The notes beneath the pieces were generated by a model. The model searched no databases. It saw only the letters and a list, made by a program, of their open reading frames with translations, and had not been told where the DNA came from. DNA of 64,000 bases, from the NCBI RefSeq assembly GCF_011067135.1, contig NZ_JAAMOW010000007.1, positions 186,001 to 250,000 of the forward strand. The letters run 5' to 3'. The stretch is from Solimonas terrae. GTDB lineage: Bacteria; Pseudomonadota; Gammaproteobacteria; Nevskiales; Nevskiaceae. Positions 1-8,859 of this stretch are shown piece after piece. Numbering within the stretch: the first letter of the stretch is position 1; every line of letters begins with the position of its first letter. The position numbers and the translations under genes were made by a program.

Positions 1-2349
1 CAGCGAGACGCGAGCACCATTGCCGAAATCGACGCCGACGCTGGCACCGAGGATATCGATAGGACCGATCTCCGACCCAGGCGCTCCGTTGACCTGGTAG
101 TTAATCTCGGAACGATGGTAGTAGTTGGCCTGTACAAAGCCACTCACTGTACCCGAGATCGGACGCTCGTAGATCGCCTGCACCGACGACGTGAAGCGTG
201 GCGTTGTAGGCGTTTCAAAACCAGCGGCGTCAAAGGATCCCGATGTCGCGCAACCTTCCGTCGTCTGCCCGGGATAGCATTGAGCGCCTGGGAACGAATC
301 GAACTTCGAATCGACGAGTGAGACCGTTCCGTTCAGCGTGAATCCCCGAAAGGGCTTCGCAATGATCGAGATCTCCGAGCCCCGACTTGTCAGGGACGCC
401 GCATTCTGAATGACAAAGGCAGTAAGGTCAGCGTCGAAGGACTGAGACTGATAGTTCTTGAACTTCGTATGAAAGACTGATGCATTGACGATCAGGCGAT
501 GATCGAAAAGGCTCGAGCGCATGCCCACCTCAACGTTGTCCGAGGTTTCCGGCTTCACGATCAGATTGGCATCCACGGTTGCGCCATTGTCGTTGGCCCC
601 CGCTCCCTTGTATCCACTACCCACCGTCGCGTAGGCCATGATGTCCTGCGTGATCTGATACTGCGTGCCTGCCTTCCAGCTCAGATTGGTGTTGTTGGTG
701 GACTGATCAAAGGTCGCACGAACACCAAGTGGCCGGAAATAATTGTTCTGATTTTGGCTCTGGATGATCGAAAGATCATCATAAGTGACACGCGCACCGG
801 CGATAAGCCGGAGACTCTGCGTCACGTCAAATGTCATCTGCCCGAATGCGGCATAGCTTTCGTTATTCAGCGCGTAGACAAAGTCGCGCCCGATCACATA
901 CAGGTTCTGCTGGCTGCAGTTCGCGGTCGGGCCGGGCCCAACACAAAAGGGCGGATTTGGTCGTGCTGCCTCCGGAACTAAGTAGCCACCATGCGTATCG
1001 AGTGAGCTGTCCGTATCCGCGTAGTAGTAATAGAGGCCAACCTGTCCTGACAGGCGGCTCGCACTCGGGAACGTCAGCCGTATCTCATTGGAATACTGCT
1101 CGAAATCGGTATCGGTGAGATTCGTGTTGAGAATATCGGCCGACGTCAGGTCAATATCGAAACGGTTTACGAGCTTGTAGCGCTTCCACGCAGCGATATC
1201 GCTCAGCACCACGCCTCCGCCAAGGTCGTAGGCGATCGTAGCCTGTGCGCCAACGTTACTTAGATCGCGATAGATGGCGCCGTCGCTCGATCCGCGAAAG
1301 TTGTCGGGGGCCGCCGTGATGCCGTCTGCCACGAGCTGCGGCCCAATCAACGTGGACCCGACTCCGACGGAACGATAGGTATTGGTTGGCGTACCATGGC
1401 TTTCCGCGTACTCGCCGATCAGATATACGCTCAGACGGTCGGTGAAGTCGTTAAGGTACTTGGCGCGTGTACCCCACTGCCGAGGATCCGTATCCTGACG
1501 CTCACCAGAAGATCCAAATAGTGTCGTAACACTGTCCGCTTGAGAGCTAAATCCATTCAGGCGCAGCGCCGAAGTTTCCGTAATCGGCACGTTAATCGTT
1601 TCGCGAACGATAATGGATTGACCGTCGGTCGAATCTCCCGGACGATCAAAAGAGGCGAGTTCGGTGCTGAAGCTGTTGTGGAACTCACCCAAGACGGGGC
1701 GTGCGGTCACGATGTTCAGCAGGCCGGCCGAAGCATTTCGGCCAAATAGCAAGCCTTGCGGACCATTCAGTACCTCGACGCGCTCGACATCGTTGAAGAG
1801 GTTTACTGCAAAGCCGGGGCGGCCGATGTTCACCTCGTCGACCGCGGTTGCGACGCTGGAATCCACGGTACTGGCCAGCGCGAGAGTGCCGACACCGCGG
1901 ATCGAATAGTTGCCGAGAAGGCCGATCTGCAAGGTCGGCGCTGCGAGGGCAAGCTGGTTTAGATCGTTGACGTTGCGCGAACTCAATGTGTCGGCCGTCA
2001 GGGCTGTAACTGAAACCGGAACCCGTTGGAGGCTCTCACTGCGACGTTGTGCGGTCACGACAATCTCAGCAATGCCGGAATTGTCCTTCTCCGCGCCGAA
2101 GGGCTGCTCTGCACTTTCGCCTTCGCCGGACACATCCCGCAGTTCGGTCTGATCGCCGGATTTTTCTTCTGTAACGCCAGCAGGCCGTGCCGCAGACGTG
2201 CCCGGTGCCGGCTCAGGTGTGGATGGCGCCTGAGCGGCGACAGCGGGGGGCACCATGCCGGCCAGCAATACCAGCGCGATGGCAGTCGGACGCAAATGCG
2301 CGGCCAGTTCGTGCACGTCATGCTTCCCCGATACGAACATATCCCTCAT
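1..2349 (-). CDS. TonB-dependent outer-membrane receptor (3' end off window)
   Basis: This is an outer-membrane beta-barrel receptor for energy-dependent uptake of a substrate such as a carbohydrate, aromatic or siderophore. The frame is open from an ATG at 2349 to the left edge, 783 codons, so only the last barrel strands should be missing. The start has GAGGAG about eight bases upstream. Residues 1-39 form a signal peptide ending near AVAA, followed by a Pro/Glu-rich linker. A TonB-box-like EIVVTA sits at about residues 95-100. The plug domain carries VERVEVLNGPQGLLFGRNA at about 188-206. The remainder reads as alternating aromatic barrel strands. It diverges from an SMP-30-like gene, which suggests sugar, lactone or aromatic uptake, but the substrate cannot be told from sequence. 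Confidence 0.93.
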   Translation of the reverse strand, partial: MRDMFVSGKHDVHELAAHLRPTAIALVLLAGMVPPAVAAQAPSTPEPAPGTSAARPAGVTEEKSGDQTELRDVSGEGESAEQPFGAEKDNSGIAEIVVTAQRRSESLQRVPVSVTALTADTLSSRNVNDLNQLALAAPTLQIGLLGNYSIRGVGTLALASTVDSSVATAVDEVNIGRPGFAVNLFNDVERVEVLNGPQGLLFGRNASAGLLNIVTARPVLGEFHNSFSTELASFDRPGDSTDGQSIIVRETINVPITETSALRLNGFSSQADSVTTLFGSSGERQDTDPRQWGTRAKYLNDFTDRLSVYLIGEYAESHGTPTNTYRSVGVGSTLIGPQLVADGITAAPDNFRGSSDGAIYRDLSNVGAQATIAYDLGGGVVLSDIAAWKRYKLVNRFDIDLTSADILNTNLTDTDFEQYSNEIRLTFPSASRLSGQVGLYYYYADTDSSLDTHGGYLVPEAARPNPPFCVGPGPTANCSQQNLYVIGRDFVYALNNESYAAFGQMTFDVTQSLRLIAGARVTYDDLSIIQSQNQNNYFRPLGVRATFDQSTNNTNLSWKAGTQYQITQDIMAYATVGSGYKGAGANDNGATVDANLIVKPETSDNVEVGMRSSLFDHRLIVNASVFHTKFKNYQSQSFDADLTAFVIQNAASLTSRGSEISIIAKPFRGFTLNGTVSLVDSKFDSFPGAQCYPGQTTEGCATSGSFDAAGFETPTTPRFTSSVQAIYERPISGTVSGFVQANYYHRSEINYQVNGAPGSEIGPIDILGASVGVDFGNGARVSL

Positions 2350-2920
2350 TGCTTCTCTCCTCGCTATTTTCTTTGTATATCCCTCAAACACCACACCGCA
2401 TTTCCTACCTTCAGCGCAGAAGATGCGGGCCGTTCCGTGGCGTGAAGCGCGACGAAAAAGCAACAGCCACGCCGCCATGGCGTTCCTTCGCCGCGGATGT
2501 CATCTCTTTGCTCTGCACGCCAAGACCTTCGTTGATCCGGATCACGGCCAACACGCGATCGCTAGGGCGACGCACTTACGGCGTATGTTGTCCAGCAGAT
2601 TTGGGACGCCTGCGGTCACCGCTCTTGGCCGCACGTCCTGCCCCGTCAAACTCCGCTGAGCGCATTGCCTGCGCTCAGTGGCTTTCATTGACATATTGTA
2701 CATAAATGATGATATTGTCAATGACGATTATTTTATCTATTTATAACAGCGGAACGGACCCTGTGCCGAATAAATTCAGGCAGCACCACAGCCCTTCGAG
2801 CGGGCGAGATCGATTCGTGGAAAGCCTTGCCATTCCCGCCACAGCAGTCCGCACGGAAAAGGCACATGCCAATGACGACGCGAAACATGTAAGTGGCGTG
2901 CCGACGGTGGTGGCCAAGGT
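2350..2920. other. Divergent intergenic region between receptor and SMP-30 gene
   Basis: These 571 bases hold no gene I can support. The right part is AT-rich and contains the palindromic promoter region listed separately. The left 300 bases show no recognisable feature beyond the receptor ribosome binding site at about 2357-2362. Confidence 0.6.
2657..2716. promoter_or_regulatory. Palindromic operator/promoter region
   Basis: Two inverted repeats lie side by side. TGAGCGC (2657-2663) pairs with GCGCTCA (2671-2677) across seven bases. CATTGACA starting at 2686 pairs with TGTCAATG some 22 bases downstream. The second repeat gives a TTGACA on both strands. On the plus strand TTGACA (2688-2693) is followed after 17 bases by GATATT (2711-2716), a reasonable sigma-70 promoter toward the SMP-30 gene. 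The minus-strand -10 is weaker. No regulator gene is adjacent in the window. Confidence 0.5.
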
Positions 2921-3811
2921 GTGAATACGCCAGCGTCGCCTTTCTCTTGCTTATGGGCTGTTGCCGCGACGCTTGGGGAGAGTCCTTGCTGGACTCAGGG
3001 ATCGCTGTGGTTTGTCGACATAAAGGGTTGTCGCGTCCACTGCTTTGAAGAGTCTTCTGGCGCTTGTCACAGCTGGCCAGCCCCTGCAGATATCAGCTTC
3101 ATTGTGCCCGACCACGTGGGGCAATTCATCGTGGGCCTTCCAGGCATGCTCGCTCGCTTTTCGCCGAAGAGCGGGCAGTTCGAGCCTATCGTGACGGTGG
3201 AACCTGACCAGCCTCATAACCGACTCAACGACGCATGCGTCGATCACCGGGGTCAACTATGGTTCGGCTCGATGGACAATATGGAGCGAGACTCGACTGG
3301 CGCCCTGTATCGCTGGAATGGCTTGGCAGCGCCGACCTGCCACGATCGCGATTATGCGATCTCGAATGGGCCGGCATTCAGCCCCAACGGGCGCCACTTC
3401 TACCACACCGACACGCTGAGGAAGGTCATCTATCGCTTTATCGTCAGCGACGACCACGAACTACTCGAGAAGCGTCCGTTCATTCAGATCGAAAGCGGTG
3501 CGGGATGGCCAGACGGAACGACAGTCGATGCGGAAGGCTGTCTGTGGGTTGCCATGTACGGTACAGGATCAGTCCGACGTTACTCACCTAACGGCGAACT
3601 GCTGGCAACATTTTTTTTGCCTTGCACAAACGTTACCAAATTGATCTTTGGCGGAAGTGATCTTCTGACCGCCTTCGTGACCACAGCAAGGCAGGGGCTC
3701 GATATGCAGACACTTCGTACGGAACCACTCGCCGGCGGCGTTTTTTCAATGCGCGTGAAGGTCCCCGGCCTACCTGTGGTGCCTGTGCGCGTGCCTGACA
3801 CATGGCGCTGA
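2921..3811 (+). CDS. SMP-30/gluconolactonase/LRE family protein
   Basis: This is a six-bladed beta-propeller enzyme that typically hydrolyses sugar lactones in the cytoplasm or periplasm. Family signatures are clear: LGESPCW with metal ligand Glu20, RLNDACVD with substrate-binding Asn103, ISNGPAFSPN with metal ligand Asn149, and WPDGTTVD with metal ligand Asp198. The length of 296 residues is normal. The start is a GTG, because the frame is open only from 2876 and contains no ATG before the conserved N-terminal blade. It diverges from the TonB receptor, as in many uptake-plus-lactonase pairs. The actual lactone is unknown. Confidence 0.9.
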   Translation: MNTPASPFSCLWAVAATLGESPCWTQGSLWFVDIKGCRVHCFEESSGACHSWPAPADISFIVPDHVGQFIVGLPGMLARFSPKSGQFEPIVTVEPDQPHNRLNDACVDHRGQLWFGSMDNMERDSTGALYRWNGLAAPTCHDRDYAISNGPAFSPNGRHFYHTDTLRKVIYRFIVSDDHELLEKRPFIQIESGAGWPDGTTVDAEGCLWVAMYGTGSVRRYSPNGELLATFFLPCTNVTKLIFGGSDLLTAFVTTARQGLDMQTLRTEPLAGGVFSMRVKVPGLPVVPVRVPDTWR

Positions 3812-3874
3812 TGGGCCCCTCGGGAGTGAAATGCATGAGGGCATTTCCCGATACTGGTCGGCTCATAAATGGCT

Positions 3875-5827
3875 TTATCGCAGCAATTGCCCTCTTCGCC
3901 ACCCCAGAGTCCACGAAGCGTGTCCATCGCGTACCACCGCAGTCAATGCCCGCCCCAGACGTGGCTCGGTGGCATGCGGCCAAGGCACGAGGCTGAATCC
4001 CGAGCCATCCTCGAGCACAGCGAAACGTCCACTGGCAAGCTGCACGCTGCGGCGATAGACACCGCCGACGCGCTCGCCGTCAGCAATGGGGCGATACGCC
4101 AATCCGGTGTCGTCAGCAATTCCCTTTGCGGCAGTCTCGACGTCACGACTGCGTAGCGTCGCCAGCAGATTGCGCGCAAACATTACGCGCTGGCCGCGCC
4201 GCTCGGCTAATCCCTGTTCGACCAGGAAGTCGACGCGCTGCCGCAGCGCCGCGCGCACCTCGCCGCCAAACCCTTGATCCGATGTGCCGCCCGCGTCGCC
4301 AATTAGCTGCCGGTCCAGCCAAGTCGCGCCGATGGCACGCATCTGGCGCTCGATCGGCAGCTGCGAATGCAGTTCGACTGCGGAGTTATTAGCGCGCCGT
4401 GCGTCATATTGACGACCACGCTCCGGCAGATCGGTCGGCACGTGCCATACACCTTCGGCGACGCGCTCCACGATGCCGGCGCGGCGCAATGCTTCGAGCC
4501 GCCGCACATGCGCCGTTACATATTCCTGCGGATCGCGATCCGGACGCTCCACCCGCGCGATAGCGACGTGTTGCTCAGTTCGGTACAGGCCGTCTGAGGC
4601 TAGCTCTGCAATAGTCTGGTCCGCCGCGCGCGCGTTGTTCCCGATCCGGGCTTCCACTATGCCGCCGATCGGATATTGACTGAGGTCCGCTTTCACGGAC
4701 AGCGCAACGTAATGCGCACACCCGTCGACACCGTCCACCACCAAGTAGCCACGATCGTGCAGCTCATCGGCGAAGCCCTTGGCGGCAATTCGGCCGACGA
4801 CGGACACAGCCTTCGCCCGAGGTTCAAATATCAAAAAATCGCGGCGCGCATCACCCATCGCCCGCTGCATCGTACGGACGATGTCACCGCGCTCGCCCAT
4901 CGCGCGCAGTACCGGCCTGGCGGCGTCGTGCAGCGTCCAAACACCCGCTTGTGATTCTTGCGCGAGCCCCAAGCGCTGCAGGTACTGCAGACGACCGATC
5001 AGCACCCCACGCTGCGATGTGTTCACAGCGAACGGCCTCAGGTGGATCAGGCCATCCTGCATTTCGCGCTGCAGAACGCGGTCGAGGCTGGTCCAGCGTT
5101 CTTGTTCCACCTCGCGCTGCAGGGTCTGCTGGATTTCCCGTTTTGTGCGCGGTCCCAGCCACTCGGTCGCCAACTCTGCGGCGCGCTCGCGCATACCGTG
5201 CGCGATGTAGTCACGGGCGATGATGAGGTCCTTGCCGGCGTCGTCTCTGCCACGCAGCACGATATGGGTATGCGGGTTGTCGGTGTTCCAGTGGTCGACC
5301 GCGACCCAGTCCAGCCGCGTGCCCAAGTCGGCTTCCATCCGGCTCATCAGGCTGCGCGTGTAGCGATGCAGGTCTTCGAGGGCGTCGGCGTCCTCGGGCG
5401 AGACGATGAAACGGAACTGGTGTCGGTCTTCGCTGCCGCGCTCCCGAAACGCCGCGAGGTCCGCTTCGTCGGTCGCCGGCCCGTAAGCTTTGCCCGGCTC
5501 GCCATCGCGCCCCACGCCCTCGCGCTCGATGTAGCGCAAATGTGTTTCGATCGAGCGCGGGCCGGTCTTGCGCAGGTTCACCAAACGGGTCTTGATGGTG
5601 GCGCGGCGTGCGTTCGCCATCAGCGCGTGACCTGTAAATCGCGCCGCGACATGGCCGCGACCGAACCGCGCACCCGGACGTCGGCCGCCCTTCCCGTGTC
5701 GTCCGCGCAACGGCAGGCCACTCGCCTTGCTGGCTTCCTTCAGGACCTGGGAGACGAAGCGCGGCGGACGATTCTTCGGAGCGCTTGGCCGCACGCGGAA
5801 GCGATCGTCGTCGCTGCGCCGGCTCAT
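3875..5827 (-). CDS. Relaxase/mobilization nuclease, DUF3363 family (VirD2/TraI-like)
   Basis: This is the DNA-nicking relaxase of a conjugative or mobilizable element, expected to cut at oriT and stay covalently bound to the strand. The 650-residue protein starts at the ATG of MSRRSDDDRF; the frame stays open upstream but without family-like sequence. The N-terminal half carries the histidine motif DNPHTHIVLRGR at about 184-194 (HxH metal ligands) and a conserved ETHLRYIEREG around 94-104 whose Tyr99 is a candidate nucleophile. The C-terminal half is the DUF3363 region. In Tn4371-like elements traR/traG and trb genes follow. Here the next gene is a convergent SMP-30 gene 63 bases away, so the transfer module has been lost or lies elsewhere. 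Confidence 0.9.
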   Translation of the reverse strand: MSRRSDDDRFRVRPSAPKNRPPRFVSQVLKEASKASGLPLRGRHGKGGRRPGARFGRGHVAARFTGHALMANARRATIKTRLVNLRKTGPRSIETHLRYIEREGVGRDGEPGKAYGPATDEADLAAFRERGSEDRHQFRFIVSPEDADALEDLHRYTRSLMSRMEADLGTRLDWVAVDHWNTDNPHTHIVLRGRDDAGKDLIIARDYIAHGMRERAAELATEWLGPRTKREIQQTLQREVEQERWTSLDRVLQREMQDGLIHLRPFAVNTSQRGVLIGRLQYLQRLGLAQESQAGVWTLHDAARPVLRAMGERGDIVRTMQRAMGDARRDFLIFEPRAKAVSVVGRIAAKGFADELHDRGYLVVDGVDGCAHYVALSVKADLSQYPIGGIVEARIGNNARAADQTIAELASDGLYRTEQHVAIARVERPDRDPQEYVTAHVRRLEALRRAGIVERVAEGVWHVPTDLPERGRQYDARRANNSAVELHSQLPIERQMRAIGATWLDRQLIGDAGGTSDQGFGGEVRAALRQRVDFLVEQGLAERRGQRVMFARNLLATLRSRDVETAAKGIADDTGLAYRPIADGERVGGVYRRSVQLASGRFAVLEDGSGFSLVPWPHATEPRLGRALTAVVRDGHASWTLGWRRGQLLR

Positions 5828-6062
5828 GGTGTTTCCACCGTATCGCTGGCGGCACGCAGACAATGGTCGCGCGTGCCGTCCCTTCCGATGTGCAGACAAG
5901 GCTTTGGGCGGCCGACCGTGCCGCGACCTTTTATCTTGCCCGGCTTTTCCGGCAAGCCTTGACCTGTGCACTTCCTGCGACAGGACCGACGAATCGCCTG
6001 CATCAAGACTGCAACGCGTAGTGCAACTGACGGACCGCCAGTCCGCGATGCTGGCCGCATGT
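5828..6062. other. Intergenic region upstream of relaxase; candidate oriT
   Basis: These 235 bases separate the relaxase from traF on an otherwise packed strand. They contain an imperfect hairpin at 5935-5956 (CTTGCCCGG, loop CTTTT, CCGGCAAG) and a second short imperfect repeat near 6025-6050. Origins of transfer usually lie next to the relaxase gene and carry such repeats, so this is the best oriT candidate, but no nick consensus is identifiable by eye. A DUF2840 gene, often present nearby in related elements, is absent. Confidence 0.35.
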
Positions 6063-6602
6063 TCATCGCGAATCCCACGTCCACAACGGACGTGCGACGC
6101 CCAGCACGTCGCTGACGGAGATCGGACCGAAGTAGCGGCTGTCGAACGACGCCGGGTTGGTGGTGCTGAGCAGGAACAGCTCGCCATCCCGCAGGCGTCG
6201 GCACTGCGACCAAAGGGGCAGCGGACGGCCAAGGCGATCCGCCGTCAACGCGACGCCAACCGTGATGCCGTCAATGCTGAGCTTGCGGTCACGCATGCAC
6301 AGCCGGTGCGGCGCGACAGCCGCCACTGGCTTGAGCAGCGGCACGCGCGACGGCAGATAGCGCCGCTGCGCCGCCAGTGCCGCAGCGTCTGCCGGCAGAC
6401 GCGCAAGGACGAAGCGGCCGGTGCGCGGTGCAGCCGCAGCATCCACGAGGTACCAACCAGGCGGCACGCTGTCGGATGCGTTGTAAACGATGCGCGGCAG
6501 AGGCGTGCACAGCCACGGTCCGGCGAGTGCAGCGACGCTGCAGATCGCGCACAGTGCAATGCCGATTCGCATCGCGCCGACGCGCTCGTATCGAGTGTTC
6601 AT
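6063..6602 (-). CDS. traF: S26-family signal peptidase, TraF type
   Basis: This is a membrane-anchored conjugation peptidase that in IncP-type systems matures and cyclises pilin TrbC. It has 179 residues with one N-terminal membrane segment (about 11-33). The catalytic serine lies in NASDSVPPGWY (Ser45) and the lysine in RVPLLKPVAAV (Lys91), the Ser/Lys dyad of the family. Its ATG at 6602 overlaps the stop of the upstream ParG-like gene, suggesting translational coupling. No pilin or trb gene is present in the window, so its usual substrate is missing here. Confidence 0.88.
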   Translation of the reverse strand: MNTRYERVGAMRIGIALCAICSVAALAGPWLCTPLPRIVYNASDSVPPGWYLVDAAAAPRTGRFVLARLPADAAALAAQRRYLPSRVPLLKPVAAVAPHRLCMRDRKLSIDGITVGVALTADRLGRPLPLWSQCRRLRDGELFLLSTTNPASFDSRYFGPISVSDVLGVARPLWTWDSR

Positions 6603-6841
6603 GAGCTCGGCTCCGGATATTCGCGCTCGAGCAGTCCACGCAGCATTTCCGCCACCGTGATGTCCTGCGTAAACGCGGCGACCTTGATGCGGGCACGCAA
6701 CGCCGGCGTCACGTCGAGCGTCAGGCGCGCGCTGTATAGGTCGCCCTTGCTGACAGCAGCGCCATCGCCCTGCCGTATCCATGCTTCGACCTGCGGATTG
6801 GCTTGCGGGCGAAGGCCAATACCGGTACGCCTGGCGCTCAT
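6599..6841 (-). CDS. Small partition-partner protein (ParG/ribbon-helix-helix-like)
   Basis: This 80-residue basic protein follows parA with a four-base overlap (6838-6841). The C-terminal half ([20 protein letters not shown], then a predicted helix ending in LLERE) resembles the ribbon-helix-helix DNA-binding fold of ParG/CopG-type partners that bind centromere repeats and stimulate ParA. The N-terminal 35 residues look flexible, as in ParG. The role is inferred from position and size rather than from a firm family match. Confidence 0.65.
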   Translation of the reverse strand: MSARRTGIGLRPQANPQVEAWIRQGDGAAVSKGDLYSARLTLDVTPALRARIKVAAFTQDITVAEMLRGLLEREYPEPSS

Positions 6842-7476
6842 GCACCAAGCCTCAGCACTTCATCGGTCAGGGCCGCAATCTCGTGCGCAGCAGCGCTGTC
6901 CGGCGCCAGCTCGCGTGCCAAGCGCCCGGCGGCGACGCTGTCGGCGAAGACGATGCGCTGGCGGATTTCGGACAGCAGCACCGGCAGCGATTGATCCGCA
7001 AGCGCACGGCGAGCCTCGCGGCCAATGATGGTGCGCACGACGCGCCGACTGACGACGAAGGCCGCGCGCAATGTCGGCCGGAACATCTGCGCCTCGCGGA
7101 TCAACGCCACCATCTCGGCACTGGCCCAGACGTCGTAAGCGCTGGGCTGCACGGGAATCAATACCAAGTCGGCCGCGAGCAACGCTGAGCGCGCGAGCGC
7201 CGCGATCCGCGGCGGCCCGTCGATAACGACATGGTCGACGCTGCGGGCAAGTTGCGGGGCTTCCTGATGCAATGTCTCGCGGGCCAGACCGACGGCGCCG
7301 AACAAGCGCGGCCAGCCTTGCTGCTGGCGCTGTTGCGTCCAGTCCAGCGACGAGCCTTGCGGATCGGCGTCAATCAGGATCACCGACCGGCCCTGCGTCG
7401 CCAGCTCGCCCGCCAAATGCGTGGCCAACGTGGTCTTGCCGACCCCGCCCTTCTGGTTGAGCAGGGCGACAATCAT
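6838..7476 (-). CDS. parA: ParA-family partitioning ATPase
   Basis: This is a Walker-type ATPase that segregates or stabilises plasmids and ICEs. The 212-residue protein starts at [16 protein letters not shown], which places the deviant Walker A motif at the extreme N-terminus as in small ParA/Soj proteins. [12 protein letters not shown] supplies the A' motif, and VVIDGPP the Walker B region. The frame is open upstream, but the added residues would lengthen the N-terminus beyond the family norm. It lies downstream of repA across a 208-base region with iteron-like repeats, and heads parA-parG-traF-relaxase with overlapping ends. Confidence 0.93.
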   Translation of the reverse strand: MIVALLNQKGGVGKTTLATHLAGELATQGRSVILIDADPQGSSLDWTQQRQQQGWPRLFGAVGLARETLHQEAPQLARSVDHVVIDGPPRIAALARSALLAADLVLIPVQPSAYDVWASAEMVALIREAQMFRPTLRAAFVVSRRVVRTIIGREARRALADQSLPVLLSEIRQRIVFADSVAAGRLARELAPDSAAAHEIAALTDEVLRLGA

Positions 7477-7542
7477 GGGGCCACACCGAATGCCGAACGG
7501 CTCGCGCGGCTTTTCCACTGACGCGCGTTGCGACTGCTACTG

Positions 7543-7570
7543 GTTAGAGCATTTAGGTTAGATACGTTAG
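7543..7570. repeat. GTTAG repeats upstream of parA (possible partition operator/centromere)
   Basis: GTTAG occurs at 7543-7547, 7557-7561 and 7566-7570, with a related TTTAG at 7552-7556, all in one orientation and about 70-130 bases upstream of parA. Short degenerate direct repeats in front of parA are the usual binding sites of ParG-type partners. This is a candidate only. Confidence 0.4.
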
Positions 7571-7620
7571 GGCGCCCGGAAATCCACGCCGTCATTGGGT
7601 TTCCGGCCGTTTCGTGCGCC

Positions 7621-7679
7621 TGATAGCACGAGCCGGATACGCCCGATAGCACGAGTCCCCTTGCGCCCGATGGCACGAG
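7621..7679. repeat. Three iteron-like direct repeats downstream of repA
   Basis: The 12-base unit YGATRGCACGAG occurs at 7621-7632, 7644-7655 and 7668-7679, each preceded by GCGCC or CGCC, with start-to-start spacing of 23 and 24 bases (about two helical turns). Repeats of this spacing next to a rep gene are typical iterons bound by the initiator. They begin six bases from the repA stop, so they are candidate RepA-binding sites and part of an origin. Confidence 0.55.
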
Positions 7680-7684
7680 TCGAT

Positions 7685-8542
7685 TCACAGCTTGTCCGCA
7701 GCTTGTCCCCGTGCCGTCGACGACACCGGCCGGAACGCCAGCCATTCCGTTGCCGACGACGACCGCGTGATGGCGAGGACGTAGCCCGGCAACGACTGCC
7801 GTGCGACCAGCGCGCGCAGATCGCAGGCAAAGTCCGAGAACCGCGCCAGGCTGCCGGACTTGCGGTGCAAATGCCGAAAGTCGAACCGCCAGCCGTCGAC
7901 CTGCCGCCCGCCGTGCTTGCGCACGAGACGATATAGCCAGCGCTCGATGCCGCCGCTGAGCCGGAAGTAGGCCGGATCGATGGTCAACACCAACGTCGCC
8001 TCCAGCACACCGGCGTAGAACCAGTCCGGCAGAATCAACTCGATGCCCAGCGGCCGACGACGCGCATCGGCGCGCTCCTTCCACTCGTTGATCCACGAGA
8101 AGCGGTGCAGGCGTCGGCCGGTGGTCTCGCGGATCGAGGTCGCGACGCTGGTCGACTGCAGACGGTCGAGCGCGGCCTTGAGGCGCTGGTAGTCGCGCAC
8201 TGACGTGCCGCGGTTGATGAAGCCCAGAATCTCGTGCGGCGTCGCGCTCATCCAGCGCGACGTGCGGATGCCGGCATCGCGGGCTTCGACAATCTGGCTG
8301 GCCGCCCAGATCAGGATGTCGGCGTCCCAGATGGTCGCAATGCCGTGCTCGGCCGTGCCTTCCACACGCACCGTCACGCCCCCCGAGCGGAAGTCGATCG
8401 GCACTGTGCGCTTGCTCTTGGCCAATGAGAAGAACGGATACGCCATCAGGTCCTGTGCATCGCGCGGCGCCATGTCGCCCGGCAAAGCGCGGAACAGCTC
8501 CAGCTGTTCGCGCCCGCGTGCGCTGGCCTGGGGTGCGGACAC
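7685..8542 (-). CDS. repA: Replication initiator protein A (RepA, RPA family)
   Basis: This plasmid-type initiator of 285 residues is characteristic of IncP-like plasmids and Tn4371-like ICEs. Family segments visible include AYPFFSLAKSKRT near the N-terminus, IWDADILIWAASQI, TPHEILGFINRG, and the winged-helix block ERWLYRLVRKHGGRQVDGWR. It begins at ATG 8542, eleven bases after the stop of an HTH gene, so the two are probably co-transcribed. Repeats that look like iterons lie directly after its stop. The presence of rep and par genes suggests that the element could replicate after excision, or once did. Confidence 0.9.
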   Translation of the reverse strand: MSAPQASARGREQLELFRALPGDMAPRDAQDLMAYPFFSLAKSKRTVPIDFRSGGVTVRVEGTAEHGIATIWDADILIWAASQIVEARDAGIRTSRWMSATPHEILGFINRGTSVRDYQRLKAALDRLQSTSVATSIRETTGRRLHRFSWINEWKERADARRRPLGIELILPDWFYAGVLEATLVLTIDPAYFRLSGGIERWLYRLVRKHGGRQVDGWRFDFRHLHRKSGSLARFSDFACDLRALVARQSLPGYVLAITRSSSATEWLAFRPVSSTARGQAADKL

Positions 8543-8553
8543 CAGCAGACCGC

Positions 8554-8859
8554 TCAGCGGCCACGAGCGGCAATGCCGGCGCGATGTGCCGCGTACTCGG
8601 GATCGAAGGTCGCCTCGAAGCTGCGCCCGTCAGCCCAAGCCTCCAGATCGGACAACGCATACAGCACGCGCCGCCCGAACTTGCGGAATCGCGGACCGCC
8701 GCCAATCACGCGCTGCTTTTCCAGCGTGCGCGGCGACAGCCGCAGAAATTCAGCGGCTTCGTCGTTGGTGAGATAGCGTGACTGAGCGGTCCGCGGCGCG
8801 GTCGCAGCAGCCACGGCCGACGGCTGGAGCGGCAAGGGTCTCACGGCAGGGGCCTCCAT
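8554..8859 (-). CDS. Helix-turn-helix DNA-binding protein (AlpA/excisionase-like)
   Basis: The 101-residue protein contains a MerR/AlpA-like helix-turn-helix at about 32-80 (YLTNDEAAEFLRLSPRTLEK, then GPRFRKFGRRVLY and DLEAWADGRSF). Such proteins control replication, excision or transfer genes in ICEs. The start at ATG 8859 follows a GGAG-like element and fits the family; upstream in-frame sequence overlaps a hairpin and is not protein-like. It is followed closely by repA and is preceded by a long inverted repeat at 8924-8968 that may control it. Confidence 0.82.
   Translation of the reverse strand: MEAPAVRPLPLQPSAVAAATAPRTAQSRYLTNDEAAEFLRLSPRTLEKQRVIGGGPRFRKFGRRVLYALSDLEAWADGRSFEATFDPEYAAHRAGIAARGR

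Noticed and set aside
2706-2924. 72-codon plus-strand frame ending in a GTGA overlap with the SMP-30 start
   Set aside because: It begins before the likely transcription start of the promoter, matches no family and has a Ser/His/Pro-rich composition; the overlap may be chance.
3812-3874. A left attachment site matching TGGGGGCCTCA
   Set aside because: The nearest sequence, GGGCCCCTCGG at about 3813, is not a real match, so no pair of attachment sites can be claimed.
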